Assembly: GCA_021771265.1 (NCBI GenBank)
Contig: JAETPK010000003.1
Location: forward strand, 1 to 58,771
Length of the DNA: 58,771 nt
DNA from: Oscillospiraceae bacterium
Lineage (GTDB): Bacteria; Bacillota; Clostridia; Oscillospirales; Oscillospiraceae
Direction of reading: 5' to 3'
The notes beneath the pieces are model-generated. The model was given only the letters and a program-made list of their open reading frames with translations, did not search any database and had not been told where the DNA came from. How positions within the stretch are numbered: the first letter of the stretch is position 1; each line of letters opens with the position of its first letter. The translations under genes and the position numbers were made by a program. This document shows, in pieces, positions 44,919 to 52,696 of this stretch.

Positions 44919-46163
44919 TCAGATCTCCGGGGCAAAGTTGCCGTTGACGAACACGGGGATCTCCCGGCCGTCATGGGTGGTGCCCACGATGGACAGGTCC
45001 GGCGTGCCCACCATGAAATCCACATGGGTGATGGAGTCATTGAGGCCCCGGGCCTTCAGCTCCTCCTTGCTCATCTCCTGGCCGCCCTTCAGGCAGGGAT
45101 ACGCCTCGCCGAAGGCGATGTGGCAGGCGGCGTTCTCGTCGAACAGGGTGTTGTAAAACAGGATCTTCTGGTTGGAGATGGGACTGTCATAGGGGACCAG
45201 GGCCACCTCACCGAAATAGCTGGCGCCCTCGTCCAGGGAGATGGCGCCCTTCAGGGACGCCTCGCCCTTTTCCGCGTGGACCTCCACGATCCTTCCGTCC
45301 TTTACCACAAAGTGGAAGCCGTCGATGATGTTGCCGTCGTTCACCAGAGGCATGGAGGAATACACCACGCCGTTGACGCCGGTCTTCAGCGGAGCGGTGA
45401 ACAGCTCCTCCGTGGGGATATTGGCGATATATTCCTGACCGGAGAGGGTCACGTCGTTGCCGGCTTCCCAGATGTGGCCCTCCGGCAGCTGGACGGTCAG
45501 GTCCGTGCCCAGGGAGTTGGTGTAGTGGAGGGACTTGAAGTTCAGCTGGTTCATCTTCTCCATCCGCTTGTGGAGGGTGGCCAGATGCCGCCGCCACTGG
45601 TCCACGCAGGTGCCGTCGCCGTTGATGCGGACCGCCTGGAAGATGGCGTTCCACAGCTTTTCCATGGCCGCGTCCTCCCCCACGCCGGGGAATACCCGCA
45701 CCGCCCAGCTGGGGATGGGGATGGAGGCGATGCACCAGGGGAAGCCGCCGCACATCTGGAGCCGGTCGAAGTCCTTCAGCGCCTTGCCGCTGGCCTGCTG
45801 GGACCGGACGATGCGGCCGGGGTCCACGCCCTTCAGATTCTCCGGGTCCGTGGCGGAGATGGCCAGATAGGCCGCTCCCTCCTTGGCGTGGTCGTTGAAG
45901 AAATGGCTCCGCCAGTCGGGCACCGTGTCGAACACTTCCTCGCCGGCCCGAAGATATTTCATCCGGGTCATGGAATCATCGTGCCAGTTCATGACCACTT
46001 CCTTGCAGCCGGCGTCATAGGCCTCTTGGGCGCACATCCGGGCGAACCAGGCACACTCCACCGGGCAGGAGATGACCATCCGCTGGTCCTTTTGTACATT
46101 CAGGCCCACCCGCACCAGCAGCTGGGCGTATTCCCGCAGTTTTTCATCCATCAAGCTGTTCAT
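44919..46163 (-). CDS. M29-family aminopeptidase
   Basis: This 414-residue metallopeptidase belongs to the AmpS/PepS/aminopeptidase T family. Recognisable parts are YAQLLVRVGLNVQKDQ at the N terminus, LTVQLPEGHIWEAGN, NIPTEELFTAPLKTGVNGVV (Glu ligands), SYFGEVALV, FDENAACHIAFGEAYP and the C-terminal ITHVDFMVGTPDLSIVGTTH. It releases N-terminal residues from peptides with Co or Zn in the site. An internal ATG at 46151 is a possible alternative start because the Shine-Dalgarno abuts the first ATG. It leads a minus-strand operon with the gamma-carbonic anhydrase. Confidence 0.93.
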   Translation of the reverse strand: MNSLMDEKLREYAQLLVRVGLNVQKDQRMVISCPVECAWFARMCAQEAYDAGCKEVVMNWHDDSMTRMKYLRAGEEVFDTVPDWRSHFFNDHAKEGAAYLAISATDPENLKGVDPGRIVRSQQASGKALKDFDRLQMCGGFPWCIASIPIPSWAVRVFPGVGEDAAMEKLWNAIFQAVRINGDGTCVDQWRRHLATLHKRMEKMNQLNFKSLHYTNSLGTDLTVQLPEGHIWEAGNDVTLSGQEYIANIPTEELFTAPLKTGVNGVVYSSMPLVNDGNIIDGFHFVVKDGRIVEVHAEKGEASLKGAISLDEGASYFGEVALVPYDSPISNQKILFYNTLFDENAACHIAFGEAYPCLKGGQEMSKEELKARGLNDSITHVDFMVGTPDLSIVGTTHDGREIPVFVNGNFAPEI

Positions 46164-46374
46164 CCTTTCCGTATGATGCTGTTTACGCAGATATTATTTT
46201 AGAGGATTTTACCTGCAAAGTAAAGAGAGTCCGCTGTCCCTTATAGTATACTTCCTTTTTGCCGCCAACTATCAACATTCCGTGAATTTTTCAATTTCTG
46301 CTGGCCCGCCGACGGACGGTGTAGTATAATGCGGTCTTGTCCCTCCCGCGCCGCGTCTCAAGAAAGGAAGCGCC

Positions 46375-47250
46375 ATGAAATTCATTCGCCGTGTCCTGCC
46401 GCCGCTGCTGGTCTGCTGCCTGGCGGTATCCGCATACCTGTTCCGCCCGATCCTCTCCCCGGAGACGCCTCATACAGGGGAGGGATCGCTGCCCGCCTAT
46501 TCCGACAGTCCCTGGACGGAAGTAAACGGCGGACAGCCGGACTTTGACACCAGTCAGCTGGATGGGTCCTCTTTTGAAACATACAGCCCCCTGGACGCTC
46601 TGGGCCGCTGCGGCACCGCCTATGCCTGCGTGGGGCGGGACCTGATGCCCACGGAGGAACGGGGCGCTATCGGCCAGGTAAAGCCCAGCGGCTGGCAGCT
46701 GGCCAAATATGACTGTGTGGACGGAAAGTATCTCTACAACCGCTGCCACCTCATTGGCTATCAGCTGACAGGGGAAAACGCCAATGAGCAGAATCTCATC
46801 ACCGGCACCCGGTATCTGAATACAGAGGGGATGCTGCCCTTTGAGAACCAGGTGGCCGCCTACGTCCGGGAGACCGGTAACCACGTTCTCTATCGGGTAA
46901 CGCCGGACTTTCAGGGTACGGAGCTGGTAGCCCGGGGCGTTTGGATGGAGGCCCTGTCCCTGGAGGACGGCGGCGAGGGCGTGTGTTTTTCTGTCTACGC
47001 CTACAATGTTCAGCCCGGCGTCGCCATTGACTACGCCACCGGCGAGAGCCATTTGACGGATGTGGATACCGCCGCGGAGGAAGGGGAGGCCGCCTTCACC
47101 TATGTGCTCAACACCCGCAGCGGGAAGTTCCACGACCCCGGCTGCTCCGGTGCCGCGGACATCAAGGAGGAGAACCGGCAGACCTATACCGGCAGCCGGG
47201 AGGACCTGCTGGCCCAGGGCTACTCCCCCTGCGGCCAGTGCCAGCCATAA
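46375..47250 (+). CDS. Secreted or membrane-anchored DNA/RNA non-specific endonuclease with C-terminal Cys motif
   Basis: This 291-residue protein has an N-terminal membrane anchor or signal (RRVLPPLLVCCLAVSAYLF). Its EndA/NucA-type beta-beta-alpha metal nuclease core reads YNRCHLIGYQLTGENANEQN, then LITGTRYLNTEGMLPFEN (about residues 122-158), where His is the general base and Asn binds Mg2+. The last 50 residues (YVLNTRSGKFHDPGCS, then GYSPCGQCQP) form a small Cys module like that on other DNA-entry nucleases. It probably degrades extracellular DNA or aids uptake. It stands alone with its own ribosome binding site. Confidence 0.88.
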   Translation: MKFIRRVLPPLLVCCLAVSAYLFRPILSPETPHTGEGSLPAYSDSPWTEVNGGQPDFDTSQLDGSSFETYSPLDALGRCGTAYACVGRDLMPTEERGAIGQVKPSGWQLAKYDCVDGKYLYNRCHLIGYQLTGENANEQNLITGTRYLNTEGMLPFENQVAAYVRETGNHVLYRVTPDFQGTELVARGVWMEALSLEDGGEGVCFSVYAYNVQPGVAIDYATGESHLTDVDTAAEEGEAAFTYVLNTRSGKFHDPGCSGAADIKEENRQTYTGSREDLLAQGYSPCGQCQP

Positions 47251-47265
47251 GAGTCATGAGTAAAA

Positions 47266-47303
47266 CCAGAAAGCGGGAGACCCGGTCGGGTCCCGCTTTC
47301 TGG
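47266..47303. terminator. Hairpin between nuclease and YihY genes
   Basis: CCAGAAAGCGGGA and TCCCGCTTTCTGG form a 13-bp stem between the converging genes. There is no T run on either side, so termination strength is doubtful. Confidence 0.6.
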
Positions 47304-48167
47304 CTAAATTGCTTCGCCCTTTTCTCTGCCGTCCTTGCGCAGGCTCATGATCGTGCCGTTGAGTTCCGCTCCCATGATGAGCACTGTGGCGCTCATGTAC
47401 AGCCAGATCATCAGCACGATGACCGTACCGATGGAGCCATACAGCAGAGAGTAATCCGCGAAATTATCCACATACAGGGAGTACAGAACGGACAGTGTCA
47501 TCCATGCCGCCAGGGAAAACAGCGTCCCCGGCCAAAGATTCCGCCAGGGTTGCCGCTGGTCCTGGGCCAGGGCATACAGGAAGAACAGTGCAAAATATCC
47601 GGCCACGCCTGCGGCGGGATACCGGAGCCGTGCCCAAAGTGCCGCCAGGAACATCGGCAGATGGAAGTGGTCCACGGCGTAGGCCAGCATCCGCTCACCT
47701 ACTGTCATGGCCGCCAGCGTCAGCACGATGGTCAGAATGAGCACCACCGTGTAGACCAAAGTTTTCAGCCGGTGCAGCACCGGATTCCGGGGCGGACCCA
47801 GGTGATAGGCCGTCCGCACGGAACGCATCAGGGCATTGGTGGCCCGCATGGGAAAGTAAATAGAGAACACCAGACCGAATACCAGCAGCCGCATGCTGGG
47901 ATTGGCCCGCACATACCGCAGGTACACACCGGCGATCTCCACCACCTCCCGGGGCAGGATCTCACCCAGCGCCCCCAGGATGGCCGCCACATCCAGCTGC
48001 AAAAGGCCCAGCAGGGCACTGATAAAAATCAAAAACGGAAAGAGCATGAACAGCAGGAAAAAGGCCAGCGCGGCACTCTGAATGCCCACGTTGTGGCTGA
48101 GATAGCGGCGGACCATCAGGTAGACGCCCCGCAGAAAGCGGTTTTCCGGCATTCGTATCCGTTCCAT
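47304..48167 (-). CDS. YihY/virulence factor BrkB family membrane protein
   Basis: This 287-residue protein has six membrane helices with the UPF0761 pattern: HNVGIQSAALAFFLLFMLFP at the start, AYHLGPPRNPVLHRLKTLVY in the middle, and LYGSIGTVIVLMIWLYMSAT, then VLIMGAELN, near the end. The family was once misnamed RNase BN; its members are now considered transporters of unknown substrate. AAAGGAG precedes the ATG. It is convergent with the nuclease gene and followed upstream on the map by the Spx/ArsC-like gene. Confidence 0.88.
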   Translation of the reverse strand: MERIRMPENRFLRGVYLMVRRYLSHNVGIQSAALAFFLLFMLFPFLIFISALLGLLQLDVAAILGALGEILPREVVEIAGVYLRYVRANPSMRLLVFGLVFSIYFPMRATNALMRSVRTAYHLGPPRNPVLHRLKTLVYTVVLILTIVLTLAAMTVGERMLAYAVDHFHLPMFLAALWARLRYPAAGVAGYFALFFLYALAQDQRQPWRNLWPGTLFSLAAWMTLSVLYSLYVDNFADYSLLYGSIGTVIVLMIWLYMSATVLIMGAELNGTIMSLRKDGREKGEAI

Positions 48168-48229
48168 ATCCTCTCTCCTTTCCTGCGGCTGTCCTCCACG
48201 CTTATTTTAGTATGTGCGTTTCTGCCCTG

Positions 48230-48565
48230 TTACTCCCACTTGGCCCACACATCCGGACAGTAGCCCACGGTGGCCTCTTTGCCGTTGCGGACGATGGGCG
48301 CCATGAACAGCTCGGGGTGCTCCAGGAGCTTTTCCTCCTGGGCGTCCGGAGTGATATAGGCCATGAACAGATCCTCGTAGGCCCGGCATTTTGTATTTAC
48401 CAGGGCGGAAAAGCCAACTTTTTGCTTGACGGACTGGTATTCCCGGGGGGATAATCCCTTTGAGGGCAGGTCGATGTACTGGTATTTGATACGGCGCTCC
48501 TTGAACCAGCGCTCCGCCTTTTTGGTATCAAAGGATTTTGATGTGCCAAAAATCTGGATATTCAT
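48230..48565 (-). CDS. ArsC/Spx-family protein lacking the catalytic cysteine
   Basis: This 111-residue thioredoxin-fold protein begins MNIQIFGTSKSFDTKKAERW, where ArsC/Spx proteins normally have Cys at the Ser of TSKS. The rest is typical (YIDLPSKGLSPREYQSVKQK, then PIVRNGKEATVGYCPDVW). With the nucleophile gone, arsenate reduction by the usual chemistry is unlikely; an Spx-like partner-binding role or other redox-independent function is possible. AAGGAG lies eight bases before the ATG at 48565; the upstream GTG abuts it. It is divergent from the sirtuin gene. Confidence 0.82.
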   Translation of the reverse strand: MNIQIFGTSKSFDTKKAERWFKERRIKYQYIDLPSKGLSPREYQSVKQKVGFSALVNTKCRAYEDLFMAYITPDAQEEKLLEHPELFMAPIVRNGKEATVGYCPDVWAKWE

Positions 48566-48607
48566 TGTAAACACTCCTTATGACCGATGAAAACTGGAGG
48601 GATTTCC

Positions 48608-49324
48608 ATGACAGAAAGTGCGAAAAAACTGAAGGAGCTGGTGGATGGCTCCGACAATATCGTGTTTTTCGGCGGGGCCGGCGTCAGCACGGAGTCCGGC
48701 ATCCCGGATTTCCGCAGCACCGGCGGGCTGTATCACCAGGAGTGGAAATACCCGCCTGAAGTGATTTTAAGCCATACCTTCTACGAAAGCAACCCCGAAG
48801 AATTTTTTCGCTTTTACCGGGCCAAGCTCCTGGCTCCCGACGCCAAACCCAACGCCGCCCACGATAAGCTGGCGGAGTGGGAGACCAACGGTAAGCTGAA
48901 GGCTGTCATCACCCAGAATATCGACGGCCTCCACCAGGCTGCCGGCAGCAAGCGCGTTCTGGAGCTCCACGGCAGCGTCCACAGGAACTACTGCGAGAAA
49001 TGCGGTAAATTTCACGGCCTGGACTTCATCCTCCACAGCCAGGGCGTCCCCCGCTGCCAGTGCGGCGGCAGAGTGAAGCCGGACGTGGTGCTGTATGAGG
49101 AGGGGCTGGACCAGCAGACCCTGGATGATGCTGTCCGCGCCATCGCCCAGGCGGATATGCTCATCATCGGCGGAACCTCTTTGAACGTCTGGCCTGCCGC
49201 TGGCCTTATCAACTACTACCGGGGCCACAAGCTGGTGCTCATCAACAAATCCGCCGTGAGCCGTGACCTGTCCGCGGATCTGGTTATCACCGATCCCATC
49301 GGCGAAACGCTGGCGCAGCTGTAA
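48608..49324 (+). CDS. cobB: NAD-dependent protein deacylase (Sir2 family)
   Basis: This 238-residue sirtuin removes acyl groups from lysines using NAD+. It has GGAGVSTESGIPDFRSTGG (NAD site, about 24-42), TQNIDGLHQAAG, the catalytic His in LELHGSVHRNYC, a four-Cys zinc site (CEKCGK and CQCGG), VKPDVVLYEEGL and GTSLNVWPAAGL. The ATG at 48608 has GGAGGG upstream and gives normal length. It is followed by a terminator-like hairpin. Confidence 0.95.
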   Translation: MTESAKKLKELVDGSDNIVFFGGAGVSTESGIPDFRSTGGLYHQEWKYPPEVILSHTFYESNPEEFFRFYRAKLLAPDAKPNAAHDKLAEWETNGKLKAVITQNIDGLHQAAGSKRVLELHGSVHRNYCEKCGKFHGLDFILHSQGVPRCQCGGRVKPDVVLYEEGLDQQTLDDAVRAIAQADMLIIGGTSLNVWPAAGLINYYRGHKLVLINKSAVSRDLSADLVITDPIGETLAQL

Positions 49325-49366
49325 GCGCCTGTCTTTGTATAAAATGACAAATGTCCGCCTTGAAAC

Positions 49367-49397
49367 GACGCCGTCCCGGCTGGGATGGCGTCATTTT
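49367..49397 (+). terminator. Terminator after the sirtuin gene
   Basis: GACGCCGTCCC and TGGGATGGCGTC form a stem of about 11 bp with one wobble pair, followed by ATTTTT. Confidence 0.75.
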
Positions 49398-49485
49398 TAC
49401 CAAATCATCTTTCTTGAAATGCAGGATAATCACATCATTCATGCAAAATTAGAAAAATTTTTTAAAATTTTCGGTTATTTTTCCG

Positions 49486-49514
49486 TTGAAAATGAAAGCG
49501 TCGCGTGCTAATAT
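49486..49514 (+). promoter_or_regulatory. Promoter of citrate synthase
   Basis: TTGAAA at 49486-49491 and TAATAT at 49509-49514 are spaced by 17 bases, 46 bases before the start codon. The 100 bases upstream are strongly A/T-rich. Confidence 0.7.
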
Positions 49515-49559
49515 TGCAAAAAGAACGTGCTACGCAGCCGCCGAAAGGAGCCCCGCCCC

Positions 49560-50948
49560 ATGATCTGGAAAGAAAACCGAGAAAACGCCTACTGCGAGAT
49601 CACCCCTGCCATCTTATCTCTGAAAGAGCAATGGGAAAAAAAGAACTACATCGACCCCAAGCTGTATAAAGAATACAACGTCAAGCGGGGCCTGCGGAAC
49701 GAGGATGGCCGCGGTGTCCTCACCGGACTGACCCGCGTGGCGGAGATCCAGTCCTACAACGTGTATATGGACGCCGCTGACCGGGAGCACATTGCCCCTT
49801 CCGACGGTATTTTGTACTACCGGGGCATCGACTGCCGGGAGATCGTCAAGGGGTCTGCCAAGCGGGGCCGCTTCGCCTTTGAGGAGGCGGCTTATCTTCT
49901 GCTGTTCGGCGAACTGCCCACGGCGGATCAGTTGCAGGACTTCTGCGTTCAGTTGGCCTCCTACCGCACCCTGCCCACCAACTTCTTCCGGGACGTTATT
50001 TTGAAAAATCCCCCTCAGGATCTGATGAATACCATGCAGCGGGCTATTTTGACGCTGTTCTGCTACGATGATAAGCCCAATGACATCGGCCTGGAGAATG
50101 TACTGCGCCAGTGCTTGCAGCTGATGAGCAATATGCCGGTGTTGGCGATTTACGCCTATCAGGCCTGGCGGTACAGCCAGGGCGAGAGCCTGTTCATCCA
50201 TGTGCCCCAGCCGGAGCTTTCCACGGCGGAAAACTTCCTGCGGATGCTGCGGGAGGACCGCGGCTACACGGAGCTGGAGGCCCGGACGTTGGATGTCGCC
50301 CTGGTGCTCCACGCGGACCACGGCGGCGGCAACAACTCCACCTTCACCAACCACGTGGTCACGTCCTCCGGCACGGACACCTATTCCGCCATCTCCGCGG
50401 CCATGGCCTCCTTGAAGGGACCCCGCCATGGCGGCGCCAACAGCAAGGTCATGGCCATGATGTCCGACATCAAGACCCATGTCCGGGACTGGGCTGACGA
50501 GGACTGTGTGGCGGACTACCTGACCCGCATCTTGAACAAGACGGCCTTTGACGGCAGCGGCCTCATTTATGGGCTGGGCCACGCCGTTTATACCAAAACA
50601 GACCCCCGGTGCGAGGTGTTCCGGGATTATGTGACTCGCCTGGCCGGCGAAAAGCACCGGGAACGGGAACTGGCCCTGTACAACAGCGTGGAGCGGATCG
50701 GCAAGCAGCTGCTGATGGAGCGGCAGCATAAAAGCGTTCTCTCCACCAACATCGACTTTTACAGCGGCTTTGTCTATGAAATGCTGGGGCTGCCCATGGA
50801 GCTGTACACGCCCCTGTTCGCCGTGGCCCGTATCTCCGGTTGGAGCGCCCACCGGATGGAGGAGCTCTCCGGCGGTGGCAAGCTGATCCGCCCCCGGTAC
50901 GAGTGCGTGGAGGAGCACCGCTCCTATACGCCTATGGAGCGCCGCTGA
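49560..50948 (+). CDS. gltA: Citrate synthase
   Basis: This 462-residue enzyme condenses acetyl-CoA with oxaloacetate. Catalytic segments are visible: LKGPRHGGANSKVMAMM (His), YGLGHAVYTKTDPRCEVF (His and Arg) and TNIDFYSGFVYEMLGLP (Asp), together with YYRGIDCREIV at the N-terminal domain. It is longer than the 370-residue short type, with an N-terminal extension of about 60 residues typical of clostridial enzymes. AAAGGAG lies nine bases before the ATG. It has its own promoter and terminator; no other TCA-cycle gene is near. Confidence 0.94.
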   Translation: MIWKENRENAYCEITPAILSLKEQWEKKNYIDPKLYKEYNVKRGLRNEDGRGVLTGLTRVAEIQSYNVYMDAADREHIAPSDGILYYRGIDCREIVKGSAKRGRFAFEEAAYLLLFGELPTADQLQDFCVQLASYRTLPTNFFRDVILKNPPQDLMNTMQRAILTLFCYDDKPNDIGLENVLRQCLQLMSNMPVLAIYAYQAWRYSQGESLFIHVPQPELSTAENFLRMLREDRGYTELEARTLDVALVLHADHGGGNNSTFTNHVVTSSGTDTYSAISAAMASLKGPRHGGANSKVMAMMSDIKTHVRDWADEDCVADYLTRILNKTAFDGSGLIYGLGHAVYTKTDPRCEVFRDYVTRLAGEKHRERELALYNSVERIGKQLLMERQHKSVLSTNIDFYSGFVYEMLGLPMELYTPLFAVARISGWSAHRMEELSGGGKLIRPRYECVEEHRSYTPMERR

Positions 50949-50959
50949 GCATTTTCCGG

Positions 50960-50995
50960 TTTCTCCCGCCGACCCCGGCGGGAGAAATTTTTTTG
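50960..50995 (+). terminator. Rho-independent terminator after citrate synthase
   Basis: The stem TTTCTCCCGCC/GGCGGGAGAAA with a six-base loop is followed by seven T. Confidence 0.92.
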
Positions 50996-51013
50996 GAAAA
51001 GCAAAATTTATGG

Positions 51014-51042
51014 TTGACATTGTCGCCAGTTCTGGCTATAAT
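51014..51042 (+). promoter_or_regulatory. Consensus promoter of the tRNA-Leu cluster
   Basis: Perfect TTGACA (51014-51019) and perfect TATAAT (51037-51042) are spaced by 17 bases, 33 bases before the first tRNA. Confidence 0.9.
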
Positions 51043-51075
51043 AATCAAGCAGTCTTTTCCAGGGCGTATTCATTT

Positions 51076-51162
51076 GCGGCTGTGCTGGAACTGGTAGACA
51101 GGCCAGCTTGAGGTGCTGGTGTCCGAATCGACGTGTGGGTTCAAATCCCGTCAGCCGCACCA
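51076..51162 (+). tRNA. tRNA-Leu(GAG)
   Basis: This 87-base tRNA with encoded CCA has acceptor arms GCGGCTG/CAGCCGC, anticodon stem CCAGC/GCTGG enclosing TTGAGGT (anticodon GAG), and a long variable arm, so it is a class II tRNA. Its T-stem (GTGGG/CCCGT) uses two G-U pairs. Confidence 0.95.
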
Positions 51163-51195
51163 GTTCGGAAATCCCTGAAAAGATGACCGCTCTAT

Positions 51196-51283
51196 GCGCG
51201 AGTGGTGGAATTGGCAGACTCGCTAGATTCAGGTTCTAGTGTCCTTTACGGACGTGCGGGTTCAAGTCCCGCCTCGCGCACCA
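51196..51283 (+). tRNA. tRNA-Leu(CAG), copy 1
   Basis: This 88-base class II tRNA with encoded CCA has acceptor GCGCGAG/CTCGCGC, anticodon stem CTAGA/TCTAG around TTCAGGT (anticodon CAG), and a variable arm with GTCC and GGAC. T-arm GCGGGTTCAAGTCCCGC. Confidence 0.95.
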
Positions 51284-51286
51284 AAT

Positions 51287-51310
51287 CCCACCGGAATTCA
51301 TTCCGGTGGG
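51287..51310 (+). terminator. Hairpin between the two tRNA-Leu(CAG) genes
   Basis: CCCACCGGAA and TTCCGGTGGG form a 10-bp stem with a four-base loop. The following bases are not T-rich, so it may be a processing or weak termination site. Confidence 0.5.
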
Positions 51311-51343
51311 GCCCTTTGTGGGACGTCAAAACTGCATACATAC

Positions 51344-51431
51344 GCGCGAGTGGTGGAATTGGTAGACTCGCTAGATTCAGGTTCTAGTGTGCATTACGCA
51401 CGTGAGGGTTCGAGTCCCTCCTCGCGCACCA
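51344..51431 (+). tRNA. tRNA-Leu(CAG), copy 2
   Basis: Same acceptor and anticodon arms as copy 1, with anticodon CAG and encoded CCA. The variable arm (GTGC/GCAC) and T-stem (GAGGG/CCCTC) differ from copy 1 by paired, compensating changes. Both copies appear functional. Confidence 0.95.
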
Positions 51432-51432
51432 C

Positions 51433-51470
51433 GTCGGAGCAAGCTTTATATCGCTTGCTCCGACTTTTTT
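51433..51470 (+). terminator. Terminator of the tRNA-Leu cluster
   Basis: The stem GTCGGAGCAAGC/GCTTGCTCCGAC with an eight-base loop is followed by seven T. Confidence 0.93.
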
Positions 51471-51485
51471 ACAAAAGTCAGAGCG

Positions 51486-51550
51486 CACTCATTCCGCTGC
51501 TCCTCCTTTCCGAATCGAACCCGCTGCGCTGGGCTTCGATTCGGTTTTAG
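51486..51550 (+). repeat. tRNA-trailing hairpin repeat, copy 1
   Basis: After the tRNA terminator comes GCACTCATTCCGCTGCTCCT, then a hairpin at 51510-51544 whose arms are CCGAATCGAACCC and GGGCTTCGATTCGG around CGCTGCGCTGG. The same layout, in the opposite orientation, lies downstream of the tRNA-Arg fragment at 56504-56567. The arms imitate the tRNA T-arm consensus (GGTTCGATT). Confidence 0.55.
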
Positions 51551-51598
51551 GAGCAAACCTGAAAGCCTCTACCTCGAAAGTGTTTGCGCTTTCCATGG

Positions 51599-51647
51599 CG
51601 AGTGTTCTTACAGCCTTTGAAAGGCTGTTAAGAACACTCGCTTTTTT
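51599..51647 (+). terminator. Very long hairpin with T run
   Basis: GCGAGTGTTCTTACAGCCTT pairs with AGGCTGTTAAGAACACTCGC over about 19 bp, with one bulge, followed by TTTTTT. No plus-strand gene precedes it directly. It may be left over from the element that brought the recombinase fragment. Confidence 0.7.
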
Positions 51648-52288
51648 CATACAGCGAGTTGACCTGGGGCGCCGGAAGTGGGAATACATCGGGGATGAAA
51701 ATAGCTCCCACACAGTTGTAATGGATCCCAAGGTGCTGTTCCCATATCCCATCGATCTTCTCCGCCTGGTGGACTTCAATGTGATCGATCCGCTCATTGA
51801 GCATCCGGGGCGTCAAGGTTTTAGCTCTGGTGTATTTACCCTCAGTGAACAAAGGGCAACACGGTTTTTCGGGGCATCTTGAGCATCTGGCGGCGTTATC
51901 CTCGTTGCCGGGCGTCAGCACGGCGGCCTCGTCTGCCTTGCCAGCTGGTCAATCTGTTCCCGAAAAACTCCTAAGGACCTGTCAGCGAGAAAAAATCGGG
52001 GCTGGCAAGGAAGAGGACACAGGCGGGCTGGTGCCCGCCAAGGACGATGACGCCGCCGACGCTGATTTTGGCCGCTGGCAGGCGTATTGCCCTTTGTTCA
52101 CTGAGGGTACGGACGGTAGGAATGAGCATATCCGCCGTTACGAACTTGCTGCTGAGCTTGTCCATTTTCGCACGGAGGGCCTTGATCTTCTCGGATATCT
52201 CCTTCTGTTCATCTTCGTATCTGCGGGACATTTTGAAAAAACGGTCATGCGTTTGCTTCATATTCAGGAAAAATTGGATATTGAGCAA
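51628..52288 (-). pseudogene. Large serine recombinase remnant (C-terminal part), split by a MITE-like insertion
   Basis: Two minus-strand pieces belong to one gene. The first (52288-52110) reads MKQTHDRFFKMSRRYEDEQK, then a coiled coil, then TADMLIPTVR. The second (51836-51660) reads KYTRAKTLTPRMLNERIDHI, then EVHQAEKIDGIWEQHL and IHYNCVG, the DUF4368-type tail of transposon recombinases. Removing bases 51839-52107 with one TA joins them in frame as TVRKYTRA, as in intact relatives. The N-terminal serine catalytic domain is missing, so the gene was already truncated or has decayed. It points to a former conjugative transposon next to the tRNA cluster. Confidence 0.75.
51839..52107. mobile_element. 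269-bp MITE-like element with TA target duplication
   Basis: The ends are perfect inverted repeats of about 21 bases beginning CCCTCAGTGAACAAAGGGC, extended imperfectly by ACG. It is flanked by TA at 51837-51838 and 52108-52109, as expected for IS630/Tc1-type transposition. It carries no gene and interrupts the recombinase frame exactly. No transposase that could move it is present in the window. Confidence 0.8.
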
Positions 52289-52592
52289 AGAAATTGTGAG
52301 AAATTTTTATATTTGGGAGCAGTGGCAGATAATATCTATTTTTGGATCATAAAACTGACTCTGCTAAAATAAGTGCTGAGATCATTAACCCCGCGCGCTT
52401 CCCGGCAGACTCCAACTTCCCGGCGTGACGGGTGGCCCACAAGGGCGAGTGGGAGCAGGAACGGCGGCATGGCATCCCCGGCCGCAAGCGCTGTTGCTCT
52501 GCCGCCGGCTGTGCAAACAGGTATCATATACGCCGAACCTTATAAGCAAGGCTGACGCGCTGCCTACGGTATCCGTTTCGCCTATTCAGAAC

Positions 52593-52627
52593 AAAAGAGA
52601 GACAGGCTGTGCCTGTCTCTCTTTTTT
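52593..52627 (+). terminator. Terminator upstream of the amidotransferase end
   Basis: AAAGAGAGACAG and CTGTCTCTCTTT form a 12-bp stem with a short loop, followed by T. It may serve the minus-strand amidotransferase gene ending at 52697. The 300 bases before it (52290-52590) show no recognisable gene. Confidence 0.75.
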
Positions 52628-52696
52628 GGCGCGGGTACTGCGGTGGACTGACCGGAACAAAACGTCGGCACTGTGCAGATCAGGCGGGGCGCTTGT

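Noticed and set aside
40456-46202. Long plus-strand frames opposite the symporter, AI-2E-family, gamma-carbonic anhydrase and M29 genes
   Set aside because: Same antisense effect; no ribosome binding site and low-complexity translations.
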